DNA from: Homarus americanus
Taxonomy: Eukaryota > Arthropoda > Malacostraca > Decapoda > Nephropidae
Reading direction: 5' to 3'
NCBI RefSeq assembly: GCF_018991925.1
Contig: NW_024736071.1
Location: forward strand, 8,533,009-8,597,008
Length of the DNA stretch: 64,000 nt
Shown: positions 34,125 to 47,512 of the stretch, one piece after another
How positions within the stretch are numbered: position 1 is the first letter of the stretch
Layout of the letters: every line of letters begins with the position of its first letter
The notes under the pieces: generated by a model
Told to the model about the DNA's origin: nothing
Databases searched by the model: none
The model's input: only the letters and a program-made list of their open reading frames with translations
Made by a program: the position numbers and the translations under genes

Positions 34125-34710
34125 CTAGAGTACAAGTGAGGTGCAGGTGTTTGGCCAGAAGAAGGGGATGGGCCAAACACCATGACAACGGTTGCTGGGC
34201 CAACAGCCACTCTGTCCCAAAACACATCTGACACACACCTCTCTAGTCGTTGCAGTTACCCAAGATGTGTGGTTGCAGCCTACGCTCCAGCCTCGCCACA
34301 TAAATCAAATCACGCACAGCCATCACCCAGCACACCAAACCTCTCATCATCAAAACCGCTAAACCCCCAAAAGTCCTATGGCGGCAGACGAGTGGCGACA
34401 GGGACAGGCAGAGTTAACTGCCAGGAGTCTCTAGTAACAACATAACTCAGCACATGGGTGGCATAGATAAGATAGTCGTTTATGCATTGGGATGAGACAG
34501 CAGCGCAATCCGGTCCTGTCTTTGCGACTGAGAAACCCTTCCCAGAGCCATTCTGCTCACCCCACATGGGGATGGAGCTAGAAAAGGTGCCCTAAACATA
34601 ACCTGCCTTAAAAAAAAAAAATGACCGGGAATCCGTACCCAGGAAGGTCATCCTAATGAGATCGAAAACATAATCACAGATCAAAGAAAAAACAAACTAT
34701 ACAACTTCTT
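34125..34710 (+). mobile_element. Probable 5' part of the non-LTR element
   Basis: Non-repetitive sequence leading without a break into the endonuclease frame that starts near 34714. A poly-A run lies at 34609-34620. I infer that it belongs to the element's 5' region because no other boundary is visible between 34125 and 34710. Confidence 0.45.
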
Positions 34711-34713
34711 ATG

Positions 34714-35685
34714 GTCGCTGCATAGAATGTCACGACCCTTCTGGATATTGGCAAAAATGAGCGTCTAGGTATAAACATCGACATAGCAACTATTAGTGAG
34801 TCCCAGCTCCCAGACGAGGGTCGACCCAAAACACGGGGGTCCGGTTATACCTTCTTCTGGAAGGGTAAGCCTGCTGTGGAGAGAAACCGCATTTATGGAG
34901 TTAGCTTTGTCATTCGCCAGTTCATCCTACATAGGCTAACTGAAATAGCTATAGGAAACAACGAGCGCCTAATACTGGTCTGAGTCCCACTGAATTACTC
35001 ACGTAATGCTTTCTTTATCAGTGCATACGCCCCAACACTGGATGCAGAGGATGACACCAAGGAGGCCTTTTACATCGCCCTTGACAGAGTGCTAACCTCT
35101 ATCCCCAGAGAAGAAAAGGTTGTGCTCCTTGGTGACTTCATTACCAGAGTTGGCAGAGATGCTGACATATGGCAGGGAACCATAGGGAGAAACAGAGTGG
35201 GCGAGTGTAATCTCAACGGCATCCTCCTCAGTAAGTGCTCTGAACATAGCCTCACTATCACCAACACCGTGATTAGGCAGGCAGACAAGTTCAATGGACC
35301 TTTCCAACACTCACGATCCAAACATTGGCATCTCAGTGACTACATCATTGTTAGAGAAAGAGACCGCCGAGATATCCTCATCACCCGAGTCATGAGTGAC
35401 CCAGCCCACTGTGACAGAGATCATCGGCTTATCAGATCCAAACTCTCCCTTTACTTCACCCCAAAACGGCGACGGCAAAAGGCCTCCAAAAGATGTTTTA
35501 ACACCAAGCGACTGGAGGATGAAGCGGTAGAACATGCTTTCAGAGAGCAGCTCGACGATGGGCTGATAAACAAACAAACAAACAACCTAAATCCGAGTGC
35601 CGAATGGGGTATCCTCGATGCTGTCATCATAAAAACCCGGCAAGAACCTCGGCCAGATCGAAAGAAAACACCGGGATTGGTTTGA
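34714..35685 (+). pseudogene. Non-LTR retrotransposon: APE-type endonuclease remnant
   Basis: N-terminal half of a LINE polyprotein, whose endonuclease would nick the target DNA. One frame runs from about 34714 to 35685 with in-frame stops at 34723-34725 (in VAA*NVTTLLD, where the family has Trp) and 34981-34983. The last part, 35089-35685, is open for 198 codons. Recognisable blocks: ISES near 34795, YTFFWKGKP, ISAYAPT, VVLLGDF near 35140, SKHWHLSDYIIV near 35340 and the terminal DHRL near 35425. The usual GDFN is GDFI here, so a catalytic Asn is lost. Databases often label such frames craniofacial development protein 2-like. The clade cannot be fixed by eye. Confidence 0.92.
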
Positions 35686-37163
35686 TGAAAATAATCAGTA
35701 AACCGACGTACTTGTCAATGGTAAACGTGCTGCTTTCACTTACTGACATACCAACCCTCAATCTCGAACAAAAACTGATACCTTCCGCCAGAAGAAAGCA
35801 AAGGCCCAGCACAAACTTCGCGATCTAAAGAATGAACAGTGGAAAAATAAAGCTTGTGAAACGCAAAAATTTGCGGACCAACACAAGATGCGTGAAATTT
35901 TCAATTCCACTAAAACAATGTATGGCCCAGCTACTAATGGCACGGCCCCTTTTCGCTCATCAAACAGTTACTCCCTAATTAAGACGAAGAGAGCATCCTC
36001 CAGCGCTGGAAAGAGCACTACCATTCCCTGCTCAACCGAAACACCCAGCAGGTCCCTCAGCACCTAGAGCTAACCCACTTCAGCTATCTTCCATCCCGTG
36101 ATGAAGAAGCTACTGCCATAAATAAGAAGAAAATAGCAAAGCCTCAGGGCCTGATGGAATCCCAGCCGATGTATATAAAGCAGGACGACATCTGCTTACC
36201 AGCCGTCTCCTCTCTCTTCTAGAGAATGTATGGGAGGAGAAAATCCCCAAGATCTTAAAGATGCTTCTATCGTCAATATTTAAAAGAACAAGGGAAACCG
36301 GTCAGACTATGGCAACTACCGAGTCCTGCTGCTATCCGTATCTGGCAAGATTATCGCCTGAGTCCTCCTAAGCAGACTTCTCCCCCAATAGAAAAAACTT
36401 CCTCCCAGAATCTCAGTGTGGCTTTAGACCATCACATGGCACCACTGAAATGATACTTGCTGACCACCAGATACAGGAAAAGTGCAGAGAACAGCTTTCA
36501 TCGACCTTACTAAGGCCTTCAACCCGGTCAATAGGGAAGCCCACCAAAATTTATCACCATTGTGTGGCAACTCCATGATGGCATGAACGGCAGTGTCCTG
36601 CACAATGACACCAAAGTCTGAATTTTTTCCTATCCAAACAAGGATGTGGACTGGCACCAACTCTCTGTTTCATTTTCTTGGCTGATTTCCTTACTCGTGC
36701 CAGTGTCAATTTAGACGATGGGGTAGACATCCAGTACCGGATGAAGGGACATTTCAACATAAGACGACTCCAGGCAGGAACAAAGGTGTCAGCTGTGTCA
36801 ATCACGGAACCTTACCCTCGTCGCTCACACTGAACGCGACCTACAGGAGATCCTGAGCACCTACACAGCTGCATGTGCACACTTTGGCCTTGAAGTGAAC
36901 ATACGTAAGACTCATATTCTCTTACAGTCAACCCCTTGTTCAGCCACACCTCCACCATCCATCCAGCTTAACGGTACTGCCCTCTCTAATGTTACCCACT
37001 TTCAGTATCTTGGCTCCCACCTGTCCACCACCACGGTCATTGATGAAGAGATTCAACATCGGATCAGATGTGCATTTCAAGCCTTTGACAGACACCGTAC
37101 CCGTGCCTTCAGCTGTAGGGAGCTGAAATTATCTACAAAGCAGCACGTATATCGATCAGTATA
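35686..37163 (+). pseudogene. Non-LTR retrotransposon: linker and reverse transcriptase remnant
   Basis: Continues the element in shifting frames. The linker carries ILQRWKEHYHSLLNRNT near 36000. Reverse transcriptase blocks follow: GPDGIPADVYKAG (about 36150), NRSDYGNYRVLLLSVSGKII (about 36300), QCGFRPSHGTTEMI (about 36420), the palm motif A FIDLTKAFNPVNREA (about 36500, Asp present), LHDGM (about 36575), then LVAHTERDLQEILSTY and FGLEVNIRKTHILLQS (about 36830-36930) and a thumb-like part ending LSTKQHVYRSV (about 37160). The block where the catalytic ADD should precede LVAHTE reads SRNLT, so the active site is destroyed. Several frameshifts and stops. It would have copied the element RNA. 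Confidence 0.92.
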
Positions 37164-37544
37164 GATATTGATTTTGCTTTTGAAACGGTTTATTTAGCCA
37201 GTAAAATATAGATACAGAGTGGATAATAATAACAATATTGACATGGTTGAGCCAATTGAGAGCTGAGCTCTCTTAGTGGCACCTGGTATACAGGTATACC
37301 GTACATTTACAGTATTTCAAGGAAGTATTATGTAACATTTAGTGTCATATGGAATAGTAGACATAACACGTTAGTAAGAGCATATGAGAATGTTACCATG
37401 ATTATCACTTCGTTATTTATATACAAATTTTTTACAAATGCATTATATACATATTTTACAGTAGAGTTGATATAAATAAATCTGATAAGTGAGGGAAGCA
37501 ATACAACATGGGTTGTATTAAGGTGAAACAAGGGGACAGACACA
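37164..37544 (+). mobile_element. ~375-bp dispersed repeat inserted into the LINE
   Basis: Splits the retrotransposon frame between ..KQHVYRSV and LTLLYGSETW. The same sequence in reverse orientation is at 47148-47512, and a 5' fragment is at 18982-19035. Shared blocks: GAAACGGTTTATTTAGCCAG, ACAATATTGACATG, a hairpin GAGAGC-TGA-GCTCTC (about 37259-37273), GGCACCTG, ATACATATTTTACAGT, GGGAAGCAATACAACAT and GTATTAAGGTGAAACAAGGGG. CAGT flanks both ends and may be a 4-bp target duplication. No coding capacity. Could be a SINE, MITE or LINE 3' tail. Confidence 0.85.
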
Positions 37545-38170
37545 GTCCGGCTCACCCTCCTGTATGGCAGCGAGACATGGGTCACATATAGGAACTACCT
37601 CAAAGCACTTGTAAGCTACGTTCCATCATCCTAGTTCATTGAGAAAACAATAGAGCAAATGCTAGTATTCTCGCTGACACCAACTGTAGGAGCATCGAGG
37701 CTGCCATTATCCATGAAAAACGACGATGGACTGGCGATGTTACCCGCAAGAACGACAGTAGACTATCACGTACGTAACGCTGGCGGACAACTGAAAAGGT
37801 ATAAGGATAGTCATAAGACAAACCTGAAAAGTGACAGATCGACCCCTCACCTGGGAGACGATCACTCCACACCATAACGCTTGGAGGAGCACCACACGAG
37901 AAGGTGCCAATACTTTCGAGTTAGCCCGACTGCATACCGAGGCAGATAAGTGCCAGCGCCGGAAAGATGCTGCCGCTGCCCTCCCCGCGCATTAGATGTA
38001 TAGCCATTCACACGTGCCACACCTGTGGACGGCGTTGCAGGTTCCGTATCGGCCTCTCGATTCACCTCAGAGCTCAGCAACGAGGGTGACATCCTTAATA
38101 ACTCATATCTTTGTATCATAGCTGGATGATCGTCATACTCGATTGCAAGAGACAGCAAAGTAGAAGTAGA
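37545..38170 (+). pseudogene. Non-LTR retrotransposon: C-terminal part with zinc finger
   Basis: Resumes the retrotransposon after the nested repeat: LTLLYGSETWVTYRNYLKAL (about 37550), then in other frames RRWTGDVTRKNDSRL (about 37730) and, near 38015, a CCHH-type zinc finger CHTCGRRCRFRIGLSIHLRA. The last His of the expected finger is Gln. Such a C-terminal finger plus the LLYGSETW block is usual in this LINE group. The element ends near 38170 at a TATG microsatellite. Stops and frameshifts throughout. Confidence 0.85.
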
Positions 38171-38196
38171 GATGTATGTATGTATGTATGTATGTA

Positions 38197-38234
<38 letters not shown>
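38171..38234. repeat. (TATG)n(TG)n microsatellite at the LINE 3' end
   Basis: TATG repeats followed by TG repeats; possibly grown from the element's simple-repeat tail. Confidence 0.96.
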
Positions 38235-39790
<1,556 letters not shown>

Positions 39791-39862
39791 TCACTTGATT
39801 ACAGAATAATATACAAGTAACATAAGTGATACAAATATGATATATAATAACTAGTCAGAAAA

Positions 39863-39863
<1 letters not shown>

Positions 39864-39931
<68 letters not shown>
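39864..39931. repeat. (GT)n microsatellite
   Basis: Uninterrupted GT run. Confidence 0.98.
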
Positions 39932-39932
<1 letters not shown>

Positions 39933-40803
39933 TATCCTTTGTGTTGGGCTGTATAGATGGGACCTTGTATGTACATAATCTGGAATTATATTGATTACCG
40001 GGATATCCTTTTTTCGGGTTATGATTTTTCAGAGACAATGTTACCATTATATGAAAATATGTCTGATAACATTACCGATTCAATGTTCAATCTCTCTCTC
40101 TCTCTCTCTCTTATGTTATGAGCAGATGACACGATGATGGTACTGCTACTACTCTCTCACTTTCTCTATCTCTCTCTCTCTCTCTCTCTCACTCCTGGGT
40201 AACAAAGCGAAATAGCACTAAGACATATCAATACCCCTTGCCGGATGAATATAAATTGATAGATATTCCGGGTGCCGCATAAGATATTTGTTGAGTTATT
40301 CAGCAGGTGGAGTGCAAGGGGAGAATATCTTATTAACGTGGGTTGGGTTATCGAGGACCTGAGATTCATATCGTCTCTCTACAAGAAGAAGACGGGTGAG
40401 CTTTCGTCTTCCTGAAGCAACGTGTAGCGCCCCAGCGGCGTGTTGACTGCCCGTACTGATGTTCTTACTCTCACGACAATGCACACAACCTTGCCTGTCA
40501 AATTGTATAATGCTCCAAAAACAAAACTGAGTAATAACAATATTATGGGTTAATTAATTGTTACTATCAAGAAATCTTAGAACAATTACCTAGATAAAAA
40601 GATAAATATTTTCTCGTTAATAATTTTGATATCAAATGTTTCTCCTCTGAATGCTTTAGGGTCGAGTCGGGAAGGAATTGACTAAAATAGTATCTCACTG
40701 TTGAGAACTTAATTAAACTATATATCACGGCATCCAAAGTTCTACAACTAATTATATCAACATACAAAGATTTTAAACTAAATATATCGACATATACGCT
40801 ATT
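39932..40803. other. Single-copy stretch with two short CT runs
   Basis: CT runs at about 40093-40111 and 40165-40190. No gene recognised. Confidence 0.45.
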
Positions 40804-41205
<402 letters not shown>

Positions 41206-41468
41206 TCCACCTTAGGATGTAAGGGTCATAACTGCATTGAGTGGATTTTTATCTCTGGGAATAACTTAAAGACGGATTATATTGTGTCTGCCCAGTGATT
41301 ACCCAGTAGTCTCCCTTAAACTGAGTCGAGTCTCCAATTGTATTTCTTTCGTTTATTTAATTATTCTCTTCTCGACTCCATTCCATTTCAGATTTTTTTT
41401 TCATGTACGTCCATTAATTATTCAATACCAAGACTATTTCTTTATTTGAACTGCTTTAGGTTCAGTAA
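41206..41468. other. Single-copy stretch
   Basis: No gene or element recognised. Confidence 0.4.
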
Positions 41469-41506
41469 TAACCTAACCTAACCTAACCCAACCTAACCTA
41501 ACCTAA
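41469..41506. repeat. Interstitial telomere-like (CCTAA)n block
   Basis: About seven pentamers of CCTAA (TTAGG on the other strand) with one CCCAA variant. TTAGG is the ancestral arthropod telomere repeat. Too short and too internal to be an active chromosome end. Confidence 0.9.
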
Positions 41507-41514
41507 GCTCGTGT

Positions 41515-41785
41515 GCCTGGTGGGGTGAGAGGGAGTAGGAGGAAGAAGAAGAGTAGGAGGAAGAGAGGAGGAGGAGGAGGAAAACGAGGAGGTAGAGAGA
41601 AAGTAGAGAGGAGAAAGAGGAAAAAGGGGAAGGAGGGGATAAGAAGAGGGAAAACGAGTGGAAGGGCAGGAGGAAATTAAGAGGAGAGCAGGAAGAGAAA
41701 GAAAAGGAGGAGGAGGTAAACGGAAGAAGAAGAACAAGAAGAAGAACAAGAAGAAGAAGAACAAGAAGAAGAAGTTGGAGGAAGA
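41515..41785. repeat. Purine-rich tract with GAAGAA run
   Basis: A/G-rich sequence ending in (GAAGAA)-type trinucleotides at about 41725-41775. Confidence 0.9.
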
Positions 41786-41895
41786 GCCTGAGCGCCTGTG
41801 ACCCTGCTGCCCTAAATTAGGTAATTAATCAATCACCATGGTTAATATAATTACTAATATTAAATCAATCTAAATTGGTCCTGGAGGCCATTGGA

Positions 41896-41897
<2 letters not shown>

Positions 41898-41936
<39 letters not shown>
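41898..41936. repeat. (CT)n microsatellite
   Basis: Uninterrupted CT run. Confidence 0.98.
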
Positions 41937-41939
<3 letters not shown>

Positions 41940-42039
41940 AGTTAGGTAATATACATTTTTTTTCCTTCTAACTTAAGATGTATTGGTCGTAGACGTAGCG
42001 AGAGAGTGACAGACGTGTAAGTAAGGATTATGTTGGGCT

Positions 42040-42775
42040 GATTGACTGGTGTAGTGGTTGTGACGTTTATAGATGTGGTGGTTTTTGTTGTGATAATTGC
42101 TATTGTAGTGGTTGTTAAAATGATTGTTGTTGTGGTGGTGGTGGTTGTTGTTATGATGGCAAATGCGGTGGTGGTGGTGGTTGTTCATGTGGAGGTTGTG
42201 ATTGTTGTAGTGGTTGATGTTGTGGCGATGGTTGTTGTTGTCGTGATGGTTGCTGTGGTAATTTGGTTGTTGTTGTTGTTGTTGTAGTGGTGATGGTTGT
42301 TGTGGTGGTAGTTTGATTGTTGTATTGATGGGTATTGTTCTTGTGGTGGTTGTGGTTGTTGCGGTAGTGGTTATTGTACTGATGGTTATTATTGTTGGGC
42401 TGATATGGTAGTGGTTATTGTACTGATGGTTAATGCTCTTGTGGTTGTTGTGGTGCTTGTGGTAGTGGTTGTGGTGGTGGTTGTTATTGTATTGATAGTT
42501 ATTATTCTTGTGGTGGTTGTGGTTGTTGTGGTGGTTGTTACTGTATTGATGGTTATTATTGTTGTGGTTGTGATCGTGGTTATTGTATTGATGGTTATTA
42601 TTCTTGTGGTTGTTGTGGTGCTTGTGGTAGTGGTTGTTGTGGTAATGGTTATTGTATTGATAGTTATTATTCTTGTGGTGGTTGTTGTTGTTGTGGTGGT
42701 GGTTATTGTATTGATGGTTATTATTCTTGTGGTTGTTGTGGTTGTTGTGGTTGTGGTAGTCTGTTTTATCGATAA
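42040..42775. repeat. TTG/GTG-rich minisatellite
   Basis: Units such as TATTGTATTGATGGTTATTA and TTCTTGTGGTTGTTGTGG repeated with variable spacing. Val/Ile-rich plus and Asn/His/Thr-rich minus frames derive from the trinucleotide pattern. Confidence 0.93.
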
Positions 42776-42984
42776 TAAACAATAGTCAAACTGGAGGCTA
42801 TTTATCACTTGTATTCTTTTAAATTTAATTCATCTTTGACATAACAACATAACTCCACACTCCTGTAAAACCCAAAATAAAAGACCATAAACTAAACCAC
42901 AATATAAACCTTTACAGTATATAACGATAAAACAGCAAGAGTTTAACATATACCATCACTACAATGACGACTTCCATATACCAA

Positions 42985-42993
42985 CGAAAAGGT

Positions 42994-43024
<31 letters not shown>

Positions 43025-43110
43025 TATAAAAATAAATAAATAAATAAAATAAATAAAATATAATAAAAAATAAATAAAAAATATAATTTAAAAAAAAAAA
43101 TAAAAGAGAG
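42985..43110. repeat. (AAAT)n-rich tract
   Basis: AAAT tetranucleotides with AAAAT and AATAT interruptions. Confidence 0.95.
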
Positions 43111-43371
43111 CTAATCCGCCTGCATAAACATAATACGAATAAGAGACAAAAAACGCACGCACACAAGAATCAGAAATCTTTAAAGCAAACAAATGAGGTG
43201 AGGGGGGAGGGGGGAGGAGGGGGCGAGGCGGGGAAATCTTTATGCACACACTGGGAAGAAATTATTTAACCAGGTACTATATTACAGGTGTCTAGTATCG
43301 TCTAGAATCTAGATATTCTGAGTAAACCGCAAAAAACCCCAGAAGTGCTTTATTTTGTTACTTCAGCTCGA
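43111..43371. other. Single-copy stretch
   Basis: No gene recognised; a short G-rich patch (GGGGGGAGGGGGG-like) at 43200-43230. Confidence 0.4.
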
Positions 43372-43431
43372 CTCACACACACACACACATTCACAACACA
43401 CATACACTCAACACACACACACACACACACA
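43372..43431. repeat. Interrupted (CA)n microsatellite
   Basis: CA repeats with TTCA and TACACTCAA interruptions. Confidence 0.95.
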
Positions 43432-43594
43432 CGAGATTTTGTTTGTCTTCGGAGGTTAGAGGGACAAGGACTAGTTTTAATTAGTATTCGTTTTTTTTAA
43501 TAAGAATAATCTGAAAAAACAAGGGGATAATTATTTACCTGCTCCTCTTGTTCATTTGTTTTGGAGATGTTGGTCAGATGTTATCACTTCTGGG

Positions 43595-43694
<100 letters not shown>

Positions 43695-44024
43695 ATGGGC
43701 AGATAGTTGGGTGGGTTAATGAGCTGGTGGGTGAATTGGTATGTACGTACAGTAGATAAGTAGATAGGCGAGTTTGTGTGGTGGTGGATGGGTAGATAAG
43801 CGGGTGTGTGAGTGTTAATGGGTAGATTGGCGGTGTGTGGTATGTGGGTTGATGGGGGGGGGTTGGATGCAGATGTTATTATTCTATTAAGGGCCTAAAT
43901 CAAGTGGAGTTAAGGGTCTTAGATGGGTCTTATAGTTTATAGAGGTCTTCTATTGCGAGGTTCCTATTTATCTATAACACTTGGGGTTTTATAATGATAG
44001 TAGGTTTTATAGTGTCAGAGGTCT

Positions 44025-45085
44025 TATAGCGATAGTCCCACGAGTCTTATAACCCAAGAGTCTTATGGCCCACGAGTCTTATAACTCACGAGTCTTATAG
44101 CCCACGAGTCTTATAGCCCACGAGTCTTATGGCTAACGAGTCTTATAGCCCACGAGTCTTATAGCCCACGAGTCTTATAACTCACGAGTCTTATGGCCCA
44201 CGAGTCTTATAACTCACGAGTCTTATGGCCCACGACTCTTATAACTCACGAGTCTTATAACCCACGAGTCTTATAGCACACGAGTCTTATGGCTCACGAG
44301 TCTTATAGCACACGAGTCTTATAGCCCACAAGTCTTATAGCCCACGAGTCTTATAGCACACGAGTCTTATAGCACACGAATCATTAATCGAACAAGTCTT
44401 TCAGTCCATGAATGTTGAAGCCCACGAATCATCTCCCAGTCAAATTGCCCACGAGTCTTAAAGCTCACGAGTATTATAACACACGAGACTTACAACCAAC
44501 GAGTCTTATAGAGCACTAGTCTTACAGCCCATGAATTTTATAGCCAACGAGTCTTAAGCCCACAAGTATTATAGCCAACGAGCTTTATAGCCTACGAATC
44601 TTACAGGCATCTAGCCTTCTAGCTTACAAGTCTTATAGACAATGAGTCTTATAGCCCACGCGTTTTATTGCCAACGAGTCCTATAGCCCACGAGTCGTAT
44701 AATTCACTAGTCTTATTGCCCATGAGTCTTATAATTCACTAGTTTTATTGCCCATGAGTCTTATCGCCCACGTGTCTTACAGTTCACGAGTCATATAGCC
44801 CACGAGTCTTATAACCCACGAGTCTTATAGCCCAAGAATAAATAGTGCCCTAATCTCCCACGAGTCATATAGCCCACGAGTCTTATAACCCACGAGTCTT
44901 ATAACCCACGAGTCTTATAGCCCAAGAATAACTAGTGCCCTAATCTCTCCCACGAGTCATATAGCCCACGAGTCTTATAGCCCACGAGTCTTATAGCCCA
45001 CGAGTCTTATAGCCCAAGAATAATTAGTGCCCTAATCTCTCCCACGAGTCTTATAGCGCACGCATCTTCTATCACCTGAGTCTTA
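44025..45085. repeat. 16-bp minisatellite with higher-order structure
   Basis: About 60 units of CACGAGTCTTATAGCC at a 16-bp spacing (44103 to 44119). The middle (about 44380-44780) is degenerate. From about 44800 a longer block recurs: three or four 16-bp units, then AAGAATAA.TAGTGCCCTAA, seen three times (near 44826, 44925 and 45014). Confidence 0.96.
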
Positions 45086-45300
45086 TAATGGCCGGACCTC
45101 CACCATCACCACCACCACCACGGAGGAAGGATGGAGTGAGGCAGCCATTGTTCCTCGCCAGATAAGCACAAGTTCCTTTAATTATTAGTCATAATATTAG
45201 TCGTAACTTAGATGGCTTTAATGTTGCGTTGAGAATGTGTAGTGAAGATCATTGACGGCCGCGTTCATTGGCTGGTGGTTCTCCCGGCCCCTTGGTATCG
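45086..45300. other. Single-copy stretch
   Basis: Short CCACCATCACCACC patch near 45105; otherwise non-repetitive, no gene. Confidence 0.4.
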
Positions 45301-45870
45301 TAAAGGTCAGGTCAGGTCGGATCAGGGTCGGGTGGAGAGTGGGAGAAAAAGGGGTGGTGGTGGGAGGGTGGGGGGGAAAAAGGGGTTGGTGGGAGGGAGA
45401 AAAGGATTGATAATGGCAAGAAAGGGGTTGGTGAGAAAAGGTTGATAATGGGAAGAAAGGGTGGTGGTTGAAAAGGCGTGGGGGTAGGAGGAAAAGGGAT
45501 GAGGGAGGAAAAGAAGAAAGTTGGAGAAAGGAGGAAAGGAGGAGTCATTCTAGGCCCAAGGTTAAGAGGGGGAGAGGCTGAGGTGGAGGAGGAGGAGGAG
45601 CTGTTGGGGATGGAGGAGAGAGGAGAGATGTTACTGAGGAGGAGACGAGGGAAGCTGGAGAAAGAGTGAAAGGCAGTAGGGGTGGGTGGGGGGGAGGGGG
45701 GGAACGGGAAGAGGGGGAGGGGAACGGAAGAGGGTGGGGAAACGGGAAGATGAAAGGTTTGTGGAGATGGGACGGTGTGAAGTAAGAGAAGGCGGAGAGA
45801 GACAAGGAGGCGGAGGTGGAAGGGAAGAGAGAGAGAATGAAGAGGAACTGGAAGAAAATAATAAATGGGA
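45301..45870. repeat. Purine/G-rich degenerate repeat tract
   Basis: AAAGGGGTTGGTGGGAG-like units near 45340-45480, then A/G-rich sequence. Frames of 238 codons (minus) and 60-86 codons are compositional. Confidence 0.88.
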
Positions 45871-46225
45871 AGTAATAAGACGAAAATCTTAATAACGAAT
45901 AAAAAATAATGCAGGAAAAAAAACCTGTAATCTAGATAACTCTCTTTAACACAACAAGGATATAATAACAGAAGACGAATAACAAGACGGGATAAATGAC
46001 ACCTTAAAGAAGAGAGAAAGACTAACATACAAAGGAGTACAACAATAAAAGAGAGACAAGAAAAAACATAGCAATACCTTAGTCTTTGTATACGTGTACA
46101 ATAAATATCTGCATCACATTATAATTGCTAAAGTGTAATTAATTGCGGTAATAACTTAAGGTATAATTATTGAATTATTAATTATGTAGCATTACCCAAA
46201 GTGGCAACGGAGTGAGGAAGAGAGC
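45871..46225. other. Single-copy AT-rich stretch
   Basis: No gene recognised. Confidence 0.4.
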
Positions 46226-46400
46226 TTACCTATAAGGGAGGTATACAGTATAGGTAAGAAAATGGGGGGAGAAGTTAAAGAGGACGGGGTGATTGGGGGA
46301 TGGGTGAGTTAGGTGGGGGAGGAAGGAAAAGAGAGGGGGGGTAGGGAGGGTTTGGAGGAGGAAAGGTAACACGGAATAGCGGGGGAGAGGGCAGGAGAGG
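46226..46400. repeat. G/A-rich tract
   Basis: Short purine-rich segment (GGGGGAGGAAGG-like) without a clear period. Confidence 0.75.
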
Positions 46401-46439
46401 GTGAGATGTGGTGTAGAATACATTTGACTCAATCTATAA

Positions 46440-47147
46440 CAAGAGTATTGGCCTCAAAATGGCTTCAATATAACGCGGGGACTGTGGTTGTCTCTGGCTG
46501 AATTCTCGTAGTGATAAAGGAAAATTAACATACGGGTTGGCTGACAACATCGTGGGGAGTGATCCGTGAAAGACTACACGAGTTACCAATCTTTGTTTTG
46601 GTGGCTGGTCATATGGGCCTTATTCTTAATTGGCCCCAATCCTCCTGGAAAGTAACTGATGATCAGGGCCGATTAGCTTGAGAACTCTTAGATTGGAGAG
46701 TATTTCAATCTCAATCAACTTGTTTCACTCGCTTCAAAACCCCATGCCAGCCAGTTATATTACTTATCGCCGAGTTAAACGATATTCACACACATACTGC
46801 TGTGCCCTATTTGTTTATAAATTTGTTAATCACTTGATTGACAATATTTATTTCCAGTTCCGGAATAATCAGTGATACAACTACTACTAAGACCACTCCT
46901 CCTCTCAGTCCCAGACCTCCATAAAATATCATGATGTGAAGGTAACGACTTACAACTAACCATCCGCGCATTAAATTATCTCTTAAAAAATATATATTGT
47001 CTAAGTACTAATATTTCTGTAACATTTACTTAAACCTAACTTTTATTTTACCATCAAAACCATTACATCATATATTGTCACGTGGATAGATAGAAATTAC
47101 CATTGCAATAATTATATATTTGCCGTCAAGACATGATTCTGATTTTT
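46440..47147. promoter_or_regulatory. Single-copy island, possible regulatory DNA
   Basis: Contains GCCTTATTCTTAATTGGCCC and GGCCGATTAGCTTGAG near 46615-46680, with CTTTGTTTTGG and ATCAATCAACTTG-like words and no tandem repeats. No frame with a domain. Regulatory role is inference from motif content only. Confidence 0.2.
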
Positions 47148-47512
47148 GCCCCTTGTTTCACCTTAATTTAATACAGCCTATGTTGCATTGCTTCCCCTTT
47201 ATCAGAATAATGTATAATTATCAAATCCACTGTAAAATATGTATATACTAAAAATATAACTGTAAAAATTAAAAATAAATAAAATTAAATAACGAAGTGA
47301 TAATATAATACACTCATATGTTCTTACTAACAACATGTTACGTACTATGCCAGATGATACATAATACTTCCTTGAGATAAATGTATGTATACATCAGGCG
47401 CCACTAAAGAGCTCCGGCTCTCAACTGCCCAGTCATGTCAATATTGATAACATTACTTAATTTGTATCTGTATTTTTGTAGCTATATAAACTGTTTCAAT
47501 ATCAATAGTGCT
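47148..47512 (-). mobile_element. ~365-bp dispersed repeat, free-standing copy
   Basis: Reverse-complement relative of 37164-37540: minus strand reads GAAACAGTTTATATAGCTAC, TACAGATACAAATT, ATCAATATTGACATG, hairpin-forming GAGAGCCGGAGCTCTT, GGCGCCTG, GTATATACATATTTTACAGT, GGGGAAGCAATGCAACATAG and TTAAGGTGAAACAAGGGG. It shows that the insertion in the LINE is a genuine dispersed family. No frame. Confidence 0.87.

Noticed and set aside
41469..41506. Chromosome end
   Set aside because: Only about 38 bp, flanked on both sides by ordinary sequence.
43990..45085. CRISPR-like array
   Set aside because: The 16-bp units are contiguous with no unique spacers, and the genome context is eukaryotic. The same applies to the 27-, 45- and 69-bp arrays.
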